DNA of 64,000 bases from an uncultured Bacteroides sp. (lineage in GTDB: Bacteria > Bacteroidota > Bacteroidia > Bacteroidales > Bacteroidaceae). The notes under the pieces were generated by a model. That model did not search any database. It was not told where the DNA came from and saw only the letters and a list, made by a program, of their open reading frames with translations. Both the position numbers and the translations under genes were made by a program. The stretch lies in the NCBI RefSeq assembly GCF_905207245.1, contig NZ_CAJLKP010000001.1, positions 124,001-188,000 on the forward strand, written 5' to 3'. Within the stretch, counting starts at the first letter, position 1; each line of letters starts with the position of its first letter. Positions 7,838-17,922 of this stretch are shown here, in pieces.

Positions 7838-8665
7838 ATGAAGAAACTGATACTTCTTGCCTGCCTCTGCGGCACGCTCTTCTCTTGTGAAAATGTAGAG
7901 AAAAAGGCCGGTGAAAAATTGCAAACCGCCCGTAAAGCCTTCGAACGGGGAGACTACAGCGAAGCGAAGATACAGATTGACAGTATCAAGATACTCTATC
8001 CCAAGGCTTTTGAAGCCCGTCGCGAAGGTATCGGTCTGATGCAACAAGTGGAACTGAAAGAACAGGAAAAAACACTTGTTTATCTGGATAGTCTGCTTCA
8101 AAAGAAACAAGCGGAAGTGGACGCCATAAAAGGGAAATTCACCTTCGAGAAAGACGCCGAATACCAGAAAATCGGCAATTACCTGCATCCGTCACAAGTG
8201 GTAGAGAAGAATCTGCATCGCTCCTTCCTTCGCTTCCAGGTGAACGAAACAGGACAGATGAGCATGACTTCCATCTATTGCGGCCCCCATAACATCCACC
8301 ATCTCAGTGTTAAAGTGGTTGCTCCCGACGGGAGCTTCGCCGAAACTCCCGCTTCTAAAGATAGTTATGAAACGACTGACTTGGGAGAAAAGATAGAAAA
8401 AGCGGATTATAAGTTAGGAGAAGACGGCAACGTCATCGGATTCCTCTATCTGAACAAAGACAAGAATATAAAAGTGAACTATCAGGGCGAACGCCCCTAC
8501 TCCACTACTATGAGTCCGGCAGATCGCCAAGCAGTAGCCAGTGTATATGAGTTGGCACAGTTGTTATCATCTATCACGCAGATAAAGAAAGAGATAGAAG
8601 AAGCCAACTTGAAAATAGAGTTCGTGAAACGGAAGATGCAGGAAAGGGAAGCGAAAGAGAAATAA
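7838..8665 (+). CDS. Lipoprotein of unknown function with coiled-coil ends
   Basis: I do not recognise the family beyond a conserved Bacteroides-type hypothetical lipoprotein. The 275-residue product starts MKKLILLACLCGTLFSC, a type II signal peptide with Cys17 as lipidation site. Residues about 25-60 look like a single TPR-type helix pair (ARKAFERGDYSEAKIQIDSI). A charged coiled-coil stretch (residues 70-100) and another at the C-terminus (about 240-275) bracket a beta-rich centre. It probably sits in the periplasm or outer membrane. It is a single gene with its own promoter and a hairpin terminator, divergent from cca. Confidence 0.75.
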   Translation: MKKLILLACLCGTLFSCENVEKKAGEKLQTARKAFERGDYSEAKIQIDSIKILYPKAFEARREGIGLMQQVELKEQEKTLVYLDSLLQKKQAEVDAIKGKFTFEKDAEYQKIGNYLHPSQVVEKNLHRSFLRFQVNETGQMSMTSIYCGPHNIHHLSVKVVAPDGSFAETPASKDSYETTDLGEKIEKADYKLGEDGNVIGFLYLNKDKNIKVNYQGERPYSTTMSPADRQAVASVYELAQLLSSITQIKKEIEEANLKIEFVKRKMQEREAKEK

Positions 8666-8683
8666 ACGATAGCATAACAAGGT

Positions 8684-8712
8684 ATGGGGCACCTTCTCAC
8701 GAGGCTGCCCCA
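8684..8712 (+). terminator. Hairpin after the lipoprotein gene
   Basis: TGGGGCA pairs with TGCCCCA and the stem is extended by CCT/AGG across one bulge. No strong T-tract follows. Confidence 0.55.
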
Positions 8713-9060
8713 CATGGTTTAAGTGTCCGAAGTGTAGTTACATAAAAACTCAGAACGTCAAAGAGTGTAATCTTTATCCCAACTTTCTACTGAAATGCAT
8801 TGCAAAATACATTCCGCAATTTTATAACATTTTTGTGGAATGTATTCCGCAAGGTCACAAACCTTATATGGACTTTCAATATCCTCTTCAGCTAATATTC
8901 CAGTATCGGATGCCACTCTTTTATTTCCTTCAACGTTTGCTCCGACGTCTTGCATTTGCCCTCTGACCGATTCTCTGTACGCTTCAAAAATTCCTCATCA
9001 TATATCAATCAAATGGTATGTTCAGAAGCATCCTTTTAAGAGAGAATAAAGGTATCCTCC
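8713..9060. other. Intergenic stretch with possible gene remnant
   Basis: No convincing gene. On the reverse strand two adjacent frames are open, about 40 codons near 8890-9020 (containing DEEFLKRTENR) and 65 codons from 8955 to 8758, as if a small gene had been frameshifted. I recognise neither. A 10-bp inverted repeat AATACATTCC/GGAATGTATT lies near 8803-8845. Confidence 0.3.
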
Positions 9061-9071
9061 TGATACAAAAA

Positions 9072-9110
9072 GAACGCGAGACAACTACATTAAGAAGTTG
9101 CCCCACGTTC
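9072..9110 (-). terminator. Terminator of the response-regulator gene
   Basis: On the reverse strand GAACGTGGGGCAACTT folds back on AGTTGTCTCGCGTTC and is followed by TTTTTG. It lies about 30 bases past the stop of the response regulator. Confidence 0.65.
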
Positions 9111-9140
9111 GTTATATTATTCGATGCTATGAAAGCTCTG

Positions 9141-9542
9141 TTACCACTGCAACTGTGGCAGGAATCTGCTCAAGCAAGTGCGCAATGCACTTAGTGTAAT
9201 GGGCTTCACCAATACTTCCGAAGCTCCGGCAGCCATTGCGTTTTCACGGTCGGCTGTAAAAGCGTAAGCAGTCTGCATAATGATGGGAAGTTCTGTTTCC
9301 TCTTCACGAATGATTTTCGTTGCTTCCAGACCATTCATGATAGGCATTTTGATGTCCATAAGGATAGCTGCTGTCTTTCCGCGGTTTTCTTTGAACAGAC
9401 CAACCATCTCCTCGCCGTTCTTTGCCCATAATATCTCGCACTTCTTACCGATAATAGCTTTTATCAACTTAAAGTTACTATCATCATCTTCCGCTACAAG
9501 TATGAGCGGACGGTAATCTTCTGATAAATTCACTGTTTCCAT
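9141..9542 (-). CDS. Stand-alone response regulator receiver domain
   Basis: A CheY-like protein of 133 residues consisting of one receiver domain with no output domain. Visible features are the acidic pocket LVAEDDDSN (near residues 15-23), the phospho-acceptor Asp in ILMDIKMPIMNG (near residue 64), the conserved Thr in IMQTAYAF and the Lys in VLVKPI. Such proteins act by phosphorylation-dependent contact with a partner, often a hybrid kinase encoded elsewhere; no kinase gene is in this window. The start METVNLS is chosen because the domain begins 12 residues later and a -7 promoter box lies 26 bases upstream, excluding a longer form. Confidence 0.88.
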   Translation of the reverse strand: METVNLSEDYRPLILVAEDDDSNFKLIKAIIGKKCEILWAKNGEEMVGLFKENRGKTAAILMDIKMPIMNGLEATKIIREEETELPIIMQTAYAFTADRENAMAAGASEVLVKPITLSALRTCLSRFLPQLQW

Positions 9543-9567
9543 GACCAAAGTATTTTGTTTAATGAGG

Positions 9568-9575
9568 CAAAGATA
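9568..9575 (-). promoter_or_regulatory. Predicted -7 box of the response-regulator gene
   Basis: The reverse strand reads TATCTTTG, 26 bases before the start codon at 9540-9542. Confidence 0.55.
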
Positions 9576-9594
9576 TAAAAAATAATATAAATAT

Positions 9595-9758
9595 ATTATC
9601 TTTGGAGAAGATAAGCTGCATCTCGGCATAACTTTTTCACGCAAGCATAAAAGTTATGCACTCAATTTACATTATCTTTAGAGAAGATAAGCTGCGCCTC
9701 AACATAAAAAATGAACGAGTTCATTTTATTCTGTTATCAGTTTACATTATCTTTGCAC
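9595..9758 (+). repeat. Threefold tandem of a promoter-like segment (75-76 bp period)
   Basis: Copies begin ATTATCTTT at 9595, 9671 and 9746. The first two share ATTATCTTT(G/A)GAGAAGATAAGCTGC and then diverge; the third keeps only the -7-like start. Copies two and three are each preceded by TTTAC. A perfect 11-bp inverted repeat, GCATAACTTTT/AAAAGTTATGC, lies inside the first unit (9626-9659). The last copy serves as the promoter of the downstream ABC-F gene. Confidence 0.65.
9748..9755 (+). promoter_or_regulatory. Predicted -7 box of the ABC-F gene
   Basis: TATCTTTG lies 22 bases before the ATG at 9778. It is the most downstream of three similar boxes in the tandem repeat. Confidence 0.55.
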
Positions 9759-9777
9759 CTCAATTTAAAAATAGAAT

Positions 9778-11412
<1,635 letters not shown>

Positions 11413-11446
11413 ACATTACTTAACAGGGCTCCTGCAACTTTTCTCC

Positions 11447-11506
11447 CGTCATATTGTTTCATTTCTATAAACCTCTAACTACGAGAATAAATGAAACAAT
11501 ATGACG
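11447..11506 (+). promoter_or_regulatory. 18-bp perfect inverted repeat covering the start codon of the flavoprotein gene
   Basis: CGTCATATTGTTTCATTT (11447-11464) is the exact reverse complement of AAATGAAACAATATGACG (11489-11506), with a 24-base loop. The ATG at 11491 is inside the right arm. In mRNA this hairpin would bury the start codon; in DNA it could be an operator. Confidence 0.75.
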
Positions 11507-12879
11507 CTATAATAATAGGCTTCGGTAAAGGTGGAAAATTACTGGCAACCGAACTAGCTAACCGCAACTGGAAAGTGGCGGTCATCGAACGTTCTCCGGA
11601 AATGTACGGCGGAACTTGCATCAATGCAGGATGTATCCCTACCAAAACCATGATAAACGAATCGGAATTTGCCGAACGACTCTATCAGGACGATTATAAA
11701 AAACAATCCAAACTGTATTCCCTTGCCTTGAAACGTAAGGATAAGTTAGTTACTTTCCTGCGGGAAAAGAACGTTGAAAAACTGGCGGGCAATCCTAACA
11801 TCACGCTATATGACGGAACCGCTTCCTTCATCTGTCCCAACACAATAAAAGTGACTCCCTCACCCGAAAAGAATAAAAAACCTTTCGAACTAATAGGAAA
11901 GGAAATATTCATCAATACCGGCTCTACGCCCATCCTGCCAGCCATCGACGGATTGAAGAACAATCGGTATGTGCATACCAGTGAAACACTGTTGCATGCC
12001 GACATTCTTCCCCGCCACTTGTTGATTATAGGAAGCGGAGCCATCGGACTGGAATTTGCAACCATGTATGCCGGATTCGGCAGTAAAGTTACCATTCTGG
12101 AAGCCGGTAAACGATTTCTGCCGAAAGCGGATCGGGAAATCGCCGAATACATGCAGGAAAACCTCAAAAGAAAAAATATAGAGGTACGCCTGAATGCCCG
12201 TGTACAGTCACTTCATGACACCGTGGACGGCATTACCGCTGCCTACACGAATGCCTCGGACGGTACTCCCTATTTTCTGGAAGGCGATGCACTGCTGGTG
12301 GCTACAGGACGCAAACCGATGATAGCCGGTCTCGACTTAGAGAATGCCGGCATACAGGTCGATGAACAGGGGGCGATAGTGGTTGATGAACAGCTACACA
12401 CCACCGTGCCGCACATTTGGGCTTTGGGGGACGTCAAAGGCGGAGAGATGTACGACTACCTCTCCATTGATGATTTCCGTATCATCCGGGATACTTTGTT
12501 TGGAAAGAAGGAACGCACCACAGAAGACCGTAACCCGGTGCCTTATGCCATCTTTACCGATCCGCCAATGGCGCATATCGGACTGACGGAGGAAGAAGCC
12601 ATGAAACGGGGATACCCCATCAAAGTATCACGCCTGCCGGCATCAGCCATTCCCCGCGCGCGAACTCTACAAAATATGGATGGAATGTTAAAGGCCATTG
12701 TGAATACGGATACGGAAAAGATTATAGGTTGTACACTCTTCTGTGTCAATGCCCCGGAGCTTATCAACCTAGTGGCATTTGCCATAAAAACCGGACAAAA
12801 ATCCTCTGCTCTGCGTAACTTCATATTCACACATCCCAGCATGAGTGAAGGTTTAAATGGATTATTCAAAGCTTTTTAA
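11491..12879 (+). CDS. RclA/mercuric-reductase-like FAD disulfide oxidoreductase
   Basis: A 462-residue cytoplasmic flavoprotein of the pyridine-nucleotide disulfide oxidoreductase class I. It has an FAD-binding GFGKGG at residues 11-16, the redox pair Cys43/Cys48 in GGTCINAGCIPTKT, an NAD(P)H-binding IIGSGAIGLEFA near residues 178-189, an ALGDVKGG FAD segment near 312 and the C-terminal dimer motif THPSMSEG. Sequence style and length are close to RclA (formerly YkgC), a reactive-chlorine-induced flavoprotein reported to reduce Cu(II); it lacks the N-terminal HMA domain and the C-terminal Cys pair of MerA. A heavy-metal efflux operon follows immediately but has its own promoter. No dihydrolipoamide-dependent complex is nearby, so a dehydrogenase E3 role is unlikely. 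Confidence 0.85.
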   Translation: MKQYDAIIIGFGKGGKLLATELANRNWKVAVIERSPEMYGGTCINAGCIPTKTMINESEFAERLYQDDYKKQSKLYSLALKRKDKLVTFLREKNVEKLAGNPNITLYDGTASFICPNTIKVTPSPEKNKKPFELIGKEIFINTGSTPILPAIDGLKNNRYVHTSETLLHADILPRHLLIIGSGAIGLEFATMYAGFGSKVTILEAGKRFLPKADREIAEYMQENLKRKNIEVRLNARVQSLHDTVDGITAAYTNASDGTPYFLEGDALLVATGRKPMIAGLDLENAGIQVDEQGAIVVDEQLHTTVPHIWALGDVKGGEMYDYLSIDDFRIIRDTLFGKKERTTEDRNPVPYAIFTDPPMAHIGLTEEEAMKRGYPIKVSRLPASAIPRARTLQNMDGMLKAIVNTDTEKIIGCTLFCVNAPELINLVAFAIKTGQKSSALRNFIFTHPSMSEGLNGLFKAF

Positions 12880-12888
12880 GAACTTGTA

Positions 12889-12920
12889 TTTGGTAATTAA
12901 GCCGTTAACTACTATCTTTG
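12889..12920 (+). promoter_or_regulatory. Predicted promoter of the metal-efflux operon
   Basis: TTTG at 12889-12892 and TATCTTTG at 12913-12920 are spaced by 20 bases. This is one of the best Bacteroides-consensus promoters in the window and starts 21 bases before the first gene of the operon. Confidence 0.75.
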
Positions 12921-12940
12921 TCCGAAATTAAAAAGAAAGG

Positions 12941-13348
12941 ATGAAGAGTAAACGGTACGTTGCCTATTTTTTGATATTCATCAGCATGGTCATGCTGGTG
13001 GTACCTGTTATTCCCCACCACCACCACAGCAACGGCCTGATATGCATGAAGAATGACATCACTCCCAGTTGCTGCGGACAAAACCACAGCCCGGAGAATG
13101 AGCATTGTTGCTGCGATACGGGATGTGTTACCACGCATTTTTTCCAACAGACTCCCACTTCGGATAACGGATGGTCGCATCCGGATTTCCCGCTAGTGAT
13201 TACCTTATTCTCCGAACCACTCCTGAGACTACTTATTCTGCCCGAGGAAAACGGACAAAGGCAGGAGTGCATATATCAGGAGTCACTTCATGGCACGTAT
13301 CTCACACGTGCCACAGGACTTCGTGCACCTCCGTGTGTTCTTGCCTAA
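12941..13348 (+). CDS. Small His/Cys-rich membrane-anchored protein (DUF6769-like)
   Basis: A 135-residue protein opening the efflux operon. An N-terminal helix (residues 7-25) acts as signal or anchor and is followed by HHHH at 26-29, then SNGLICMKND, and Cys pairs CCGQNH and HCCCDTGC. These are good soft-metal ligands. The C-terminus ends LRAPPCVLA. The label DUF6769 is from memory of similar Bacteroides genes beside efflux pumps and is not certain. A likely role is a periplasmic metal sensor or chaperone for the adaptor encoded next; that is inference. A second protein of similar plan lies at 32457-32789 beside a TonB receptor. Confidence 0.7.
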   Translation: MKSKRYVAYFLIFISMVMLVVPVIPHHHHSNGLICMKNDITPSCCGQNHSPENEHCCCDTGCVTTHFFQQTPTSDNGWSHPDFPLVITLFSEPLLRLLILPEENGQRQECIYQESLHGTYLTRATGLRAPPCVLA

Positions 13349-13353
13349 TCTGA

Positions 13354-13376
13354 AGTCTGCAACAAGATTGCAGACT
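13354..13376 (+). terminator. Intra-operon hairpin (possible attenuator)
   Basis: AGTCTGCAA pairs with TTGCAGACT around a 5-base loop; a short T-run follows about 10 bases later. It lies between the small metal protein and the adaptor gene and could reduce read-through or stabilise the upstream message. Confidence 0.45.
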
Positions 13377-13426
13377 CCATTCTCTATTTTTATACCCAAT
13401 TAAAAGCAAGAACAAATTATATCATC

Positions 13427-14668
13427 ATGAAAAAAATTATTTTTATGGGAGTCATGGGCCTGTTCCTATTGGGCTCCTGCAACAGTAAGTCCGGAGACGG
13501 ACACGAAGGTCATAATCATGAAACGGAAAAACACGACCACGAAGGTTGTGACCATGACCATGAGGGAGAAGGTCATAATCACGAAGGAGAAAAACATGAC
13601 CATGAAGGTCATAATCATGGCGAAGAAGCTGCCGGTGGACACAGTGATGAAATCATCCTGCCCCCTGCCAAAGCACAAGCTGCCGGCGTGAAGTCCAACG
13701 TCATTGAACCGGGAATATTCCATCAGGTTATAAAAACCAGCGGTCAGGTAATGGCTGCACAGGGAGACGAAAGCGTTGCCGTGGCAACAGTAGCGGGCGT
13801 TGTTTCTTTCCGTGGAAAAGTAATTGAAGGTATGAGCGTAAGCAAAGGTACACCGCTGGTGACTTTGTCTTCCAAGCATATGGCGGATGGCGACCCCGTG
13901 GAACGTGTACGCATCGCCTATGAGGTATCCAAGAAAGAATATGAACGCATGAAAGCTCTTGTAGCAAATAAAATTGTATCTGAAAAGGATTTTGCACAAG
14001 CTGAGCAAGCGTATGAGAATGCACGTATCAGTTACGAAGCTGTTGCCAAGAACAACTCAGCAAGCGGTCAGGCAGTTACTTCCCCCATAGGCGGATACAT
14101 CAAAAGTCTGTTAGTGAAAGAAGGCGACTACGTATCTGTAGGACAGCCGTTGGTCAGCATCACGCAGAACCGCAAATTATTCCTACGCGCCGATGTTTCA
14201 GAAAAGTATTACCAATATCTGCGCACCATCGGTTCGGCTAACTTCTGCACTCCTTATAATAATAAGGTGTATGCACTGAAAGACTTGGATGGTCGTCTCC
14301 TGTCCTACGGCAAAGCTTCGGGAGGAGACGGCGGATATTACGTACCCGTAACTTTCGAGTTCGACAACAAAGGTGATATTATCCCCGGCTCATTTGTAGA
14401 AATCTTCCTCCTGTCTTCACCCCTGGAAAACGTAATCTCCCTGCCCCACTCGGCACTGACCGAAGAACAAGGCAGTTTCTTTGTTTATCTGCAACTGGAT
14501 GAAGAAGGCTATAAAAAACAACCAGTCACTTTGGGAGCCGATAATGGCGAAAGCGTACAAATCCTTTCAGGCGTGAAAGCCGGAGACCGTGTGGTAACCG
14601 AAGGAGCCTATCAGGTGAAATTAGCAAGTGCCACGAATGCAATTCCGGCACATAGCCACGAACATTAA
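13427..14668 (+). CDS. RND efflux periplasmic adaptor with His-rich N-terminus (CusB/CzcB type)
   Basis: A membrane-fusion protein of 413 residues linking the inner-membrane pump to the outer-membrane channel. The signal peptide ends in a lipobox, LLGSC. Residues about 25-70 are an unusually dense run of HEGHNHE, HDHEG and HNHGEE motifs, suited to binding Zn, Ni, Co or Cu. Then come the barrel-sandwich and hairpin segments: VATVAGVVSFRGKVIEGMSV, a helical hairpin near residues 160-200, TSPIGGYIKSLLVKEGDYVS and the C-terminal LKAGDRVV-like fold (VKAGDRVVTEGAYQVK). It is co-transcribed with the small His/Cys protein upstream and the pump downstream. Family membership is firm; the metal is not determined. 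Confidence 0.92.
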   Translation: MKKIIFMGVMGLFLLGSCNSKSGDGHEGHNHETEKHDHEGCDHDHEGEGHNHEGEKHDHEGHNHGEEAAGGHSDEIILPPAKAQAAGVKSNVIEPGIFHQVIKTSGQVMAAQGDESVAVATVAGVVSFRGKVIEGMSVSKGTPLVTLSSKHMADGDPVERVRIAYEVSKKEYERMKALVANKIVSEKDFAQAEQAYENARISYEAVAKNNSASGQAVTSPIGGYIKSLLVKEGDYVSVGQPLVSITQNRKLFLRADVSEKYYQYLRTIGSANFCTPYNNKVYALKDLDGRLLSYGKASGGDGGYYVPVTFEFDNKGDIIPGSFVEIFLLSSPLENVISLPHSALTEEQGSFFVYLQLDEEGYKKQPVTLGADNGESVQILSGVKAGDRVVTEGAYQVKLASATNAIPAHSHEH

Positions 14669-14677
14669 GAAAAGCTA

Positions 14678-14788
14678 TTAATTATAAATTATTAAATATT
14701 AATTATCCTGCGGCATGACGATGCAAACAACTTACACAGGACACCGCAGGCAATTCATAATTAATATTTGATATTTAATATTTAAATT
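14678..14788. repeat. AT-rich palindromic element between adaptor and pump genes
   Basis: The left arm (14678-14706, ATTAATTATAAATTATTAAA type) and right arm (about 14751-14788, ATAATTAATATTTGATATTT type) are imperfect inverses. The GC-rich core contains CCTGCGGCATGACGATGC and ends CACCGCAGG. In an otherwise tight operon it separates two genes by about 120 bases. Confidence 0.6.
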
Positions 14789-14790
14789 AC

Positions 14791-17700
14791 ATGTTAAACA
14801 AGATTATACATTTCTCACTCCACAACCGCATCCTGGTACTTGTAGCCTCGGTGCTGTTGTTGATAGGCGGAACTTATACCGCCATGCACACGGAAGTGGA
14901 CGTGTTTCCGGACCTCAATGCACCAACGGTTGTCATTATGACAGAAGCAAACGGTATGGCGGCAGAGGAAGTGGAACAACTCGTTACATTTCCTGTAGAA
15001 ACGGCAGTGAATGGCGCCACGGATGTACGTCGTGTACGTTCTTCATCTACTAATGGCTTCTCTGTAGTCTGGGTGGAATTTGACTGGGATACGGACATTT
15101 ATCTGGCACGGCAAATTGTCAGCGAAAAACTGGCAGTAGTCAATGAAAGCCTGCCTACCGGAGTAGGTAAACCGACTCTGGGCCCACAATCGTCCATCCT
15201 GGGGGAAATGCTGATTATCGGTCTGACTGCCGATTCTACTTCCATGCTCGACCTACGTACAATAGCCGACTGGACTATTCGTCCAAGGTTGCTCTCTACA
15301 GGTGGTGTGGCACAAGTGGCAGTTCTGGGCGGTGATGTTAAAGAGTATCAGATACAACTGGACCCGGAACGGATGCGCCATTACGGTGTTACGCTGAATG
15401 AAATTATGACCGTGACACGTGAAATGAACCTGAACGCGAACGGTGGGGTACTGTACGAATATGGCAATGAATATATTGTGCGTGGAGTACTCTCCACTGA
15501 CCGCGTAGAGCAATTGGGACGCGCCGTAGTGCGTGGCGGAACTACTGCCGGTAACGCTCCCATCCTACTGGAAGACATTGCAGACGTACGCATCGGTGCC
15601 AAATTGCCCAAACTGGGTACGGCATCGGAACGGGGCAAAACTGCTGTATTATTAACAGTAACCAAACAACCGTCAACCAGTACACTGGATTTAACGGAAA
15701 AGCTAGAAGCGTCTTTACAAGATTTACAAAAGAACCTGCCGCCTGATGTGAAAGTCAGCACAGACATTTTCCGCCAGAGCCGCTTTATCGAAAGTTCTAT
15801 TGGAAACGTACAGAAATCATTGTTCGAGGGTGGTATCTTCGTAGTTATCGTATTATTCCTGTTCCTTGCGAATGTGCGTACAACGGTGATTTCGCTGGTA
15901 ACGCTACCGCTTTCATTGATTACTTCGCTGGTGGCGTTGCACTATATGGGCTTTACGATTAATACCATGAGCCTCGGCGGTTTGGCCATTGCCATCGGTT
16001 CGCTGGTGGATGATGCCATTGTGGACGTGGAGAACGTATATAAACGACTGCACGAAAACAAACTGAAACCTGTGGAAGAACGGCTTTCAATATTGGAAGT
16101 GGTGTTCCATGCATCCAAGGAAGTACGTATGCCTATCCTCAATTCCACATTGATTATCGTAGTGAGTTTCGTACCGTTGTTCTTCCTCACCGGTATGGAA
16201 GGACGTATGCTGGTGCCACTGGGCATTGCATTCATCGTAGCCCTGGCAGCTTCCACAGTAGTGGCATTAACAGTTACACCAGTACTTTGTTCTTATCTTT
16301 TAGGTAAAGATAAAAAGGAGAAGAAAGAAAGCAGCGACTCATTCGTGGCACATAAGATGAAGTTGTGGTACGGCTCAGCACTAGCTTTCGTACTGGGGCA
16401 TAAGAAAATAGTATTGGGTAGCACCATTGGTTTATTTCTGGTTGCTCTGATATGCTTCTTTACCTTAGGACGCTCATTCCTGCCACCTTTCAACGAAGGT
16501 TCGTTCACCATCAATATCTCTTCTCTGCCAGGTATCTCCCTGGAAGAAAGTGACAAAATGGGACATCGCGCAGAAGAATTGTTGCTCAGCATCCCTGAGA
16601 TACAAACCGTAGCCCGCAAAACGGGACGTGCCGAACTGGACGAACACGCCCTTGGAGTGAATGTTTCGGAAATAGAAGCGCCGTTTGAACTGAAAGACCG
16701 TACACGCAGTGAACTGGTTGCCGACGTACGTGAGAAGTTAGGTACAATTGTAGGAGCCAATATCGAAATCGGGCAACCCATCAGTCACCGTATCGACGCC
16801 ATGCTCAGTGGTACAAAGGCAAATATCGCCATCAAGTTGTTTGGAGATGATCTGAATCGTATGTTCACTCTGGGCAACGAAATCAAAGGAGCCATTCAGG
16901 ATATTCCGGGTATTGCCGACCTGAATGTGGAACAACAGATAGAGCGTCCCCAACTTATCATCTCGCCCAAGCGCGAAATGCTGGCTAAGTTTGGTATTTC
17001 ATTACCGGAGTTCTCCGAGTTCGTCAATGTTTGTCTGGCAGGAGAAACTGTTTCACAAGTATATGAAAAGGGGAAGAGTTTTGACCTCACCGTACGTGTG
17101 CGTGACGACTTGCGCGATGAAATGGAAAAAATTCGTAACCTGATGATAGACACCAGCGACGGAAAGAAAATACCACTGAACTACATTGCGGAAGTACGTT
17201 CGGCAATGGGCCCGAATACCATCAGCCGCGAGAATGTGAAACGGAAAATTGTTATCTCTGCCAATGTTGCCGACCGTGATTTACGCAGCGTAGTGAACGA
17301 TATTCAGGCACGGGTAGATAAAGATATTAAATTACCGGAAGGGTATCATCTTGAATACGGCGGCCAGTTTGAAAACGAACAGGCAGCAAGCCGCACGTTA
17401 TTGCTCACATCACTGATGAGTATCGCAGTTATCTTCCTTTTGCTTTATCATGAATTCCGTAGCGTGAAGGAAAGTGCGATTATTCTTATCAACCTGCCGT
17501 TAGCGCTGATTGGTGGTGTGTTTGCTCTGCTCATAACAACAGGCGAAGTCAGTATTCCGGCTATTATCGGTTTCATTTCACTGTTCGGTATCGCTACGCG
17601 AAATGGTATGTTGCTTATCAGCCACTACAACCACTTGCAACGGGAAGAAGGAATGGAAGTATACGACAGCGTTATACGCGGTTCAATGGATCGACTGAAT

Positions 17701-17892
17701 CCGATTTTAATGACGGCACTGTCTTCAGCACTGGCACTTATCCCGCTGGCATTGGGAGGCGATTTGCCGGGTAATGAAATCCAAAGCCCATTGGCGAAGG
17801 TTATCCTTGGAGGTCTTTTAACTTCCACATTCCTGAACGGTTTCATCATTCCGATTGTTTACCTGATGATGCACCGAAAACCAGCGAATTAA
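14791..17892 (+). CDS. Heavy-metal efflux RND permease (CusA/CzcA family)
   Basis: An inner-membrane proton-driven pump of 1033 residues. The first helix is followed by TEVDVFPDLNAPTVVIMTEA, typical of heavy-metal RND proteins. Helix 4 reads AIAIGSLVDDAIVDVENVYK (about residues 395-414), like CusA (AIAVGAMVDAAIVMIEN) rather than CzcA, which has an extra Asp in DFG. But the three periplasmic methionines that carry Cu(I)/Ag(I) in CusA are not conserved here: the matching segments read SFTINISSLPG, NVSEIEAPF and RIDAMLSGTK. The substrate is therefore uncertain, with Co, Zn, Ni or Cd as reasonable alternatives. The TolC-type gene follows after 30 bases. Confidence 0.93.
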   Translation: MLNKIIHFSLHNRILVLVASVLLLIGGTYTAMHTEVDVFPDLNAPTVVIMTEANGMAAEEVEQLVTFPVETAVNGATDVRRVRSSSTNGFSVVWVEFDWDTDIYLARQIVSEKLAVVNESLPTGVGKPTLGPQSSILGEMLIIGLTADSTSMLDLRTIADWTIRPRLLSTGGVAQVAVLGGDVKEYQIQLDPERMRHYGVTLNEIMTVTREMNLNANGGVLYEYGNEYIVRGVLSTDRVEQLGRAVVRGGTTAGNAPILLEDIADVRIGAKLPKLGTASERGKTAVLLTVTKQPSTSTLDLTEKLEASLQDLQKNLPPDVKVSTDIFRQSRFIESSIGNVQKSLFEGGIFVVIVLFLFLANVRTTVISLVTLPLSLITSLVALHYMGFTINTMSLGGLAIAIGSLVDDAIVDVENVYKRLHENKLKPVEERLSILEVVFHASKEVRMPILNSTLIIVVSFVPLFFLTGMEGRMLVPLGIAFIVALAASTVVALTVTPVLCSYLLGKDKKEKKESSDSFVAHKMKLWYGSALAFVLGHKKIVLGSTIGLFLVALICFFTLGRSFLPPFNEGSFTINISSLPGISLEESDKMGHRAEELLLSIPEIQTVARKTGRAELDEHALGVNVSEIEAPFELKDRTRSELVADVREKLGTIVGANIEIGQPISHRIDAMLSGTKANIAIKLFGDDLNRMFTLGNEIKGAIQDIPGIADLNVEQQIERPQLIISPKREMLAKFGISLPEFSEFVNVCLAGETVSQVYEKGKSFDLTVRVRDDLRDEMEKIRNLMIDTSDGKKIPLNYIAEVRSAMGPNTISRENVKRKIVISANVADRDLRSVVNDIQARVDKDIKLPEGYHLEYGGQFENEQAASRTLLLTSLMSIAVIFLLLYHEFRSVKESAIILINLPLALIGGVFALLITTGEVSIPAIIGFISLFGIATRNGMLLISHYNHLQREEGMEVYDSVIRGSMDRLNPILMTALSSALALIPLALGGDLPGNEIQSPLAKVILGGLLTSTFLNGFIIPIVYLMMHRKPAN

Positions 17893-17922
17893 CATCCATA
17901 TAACTATTAACAATATCAAATA

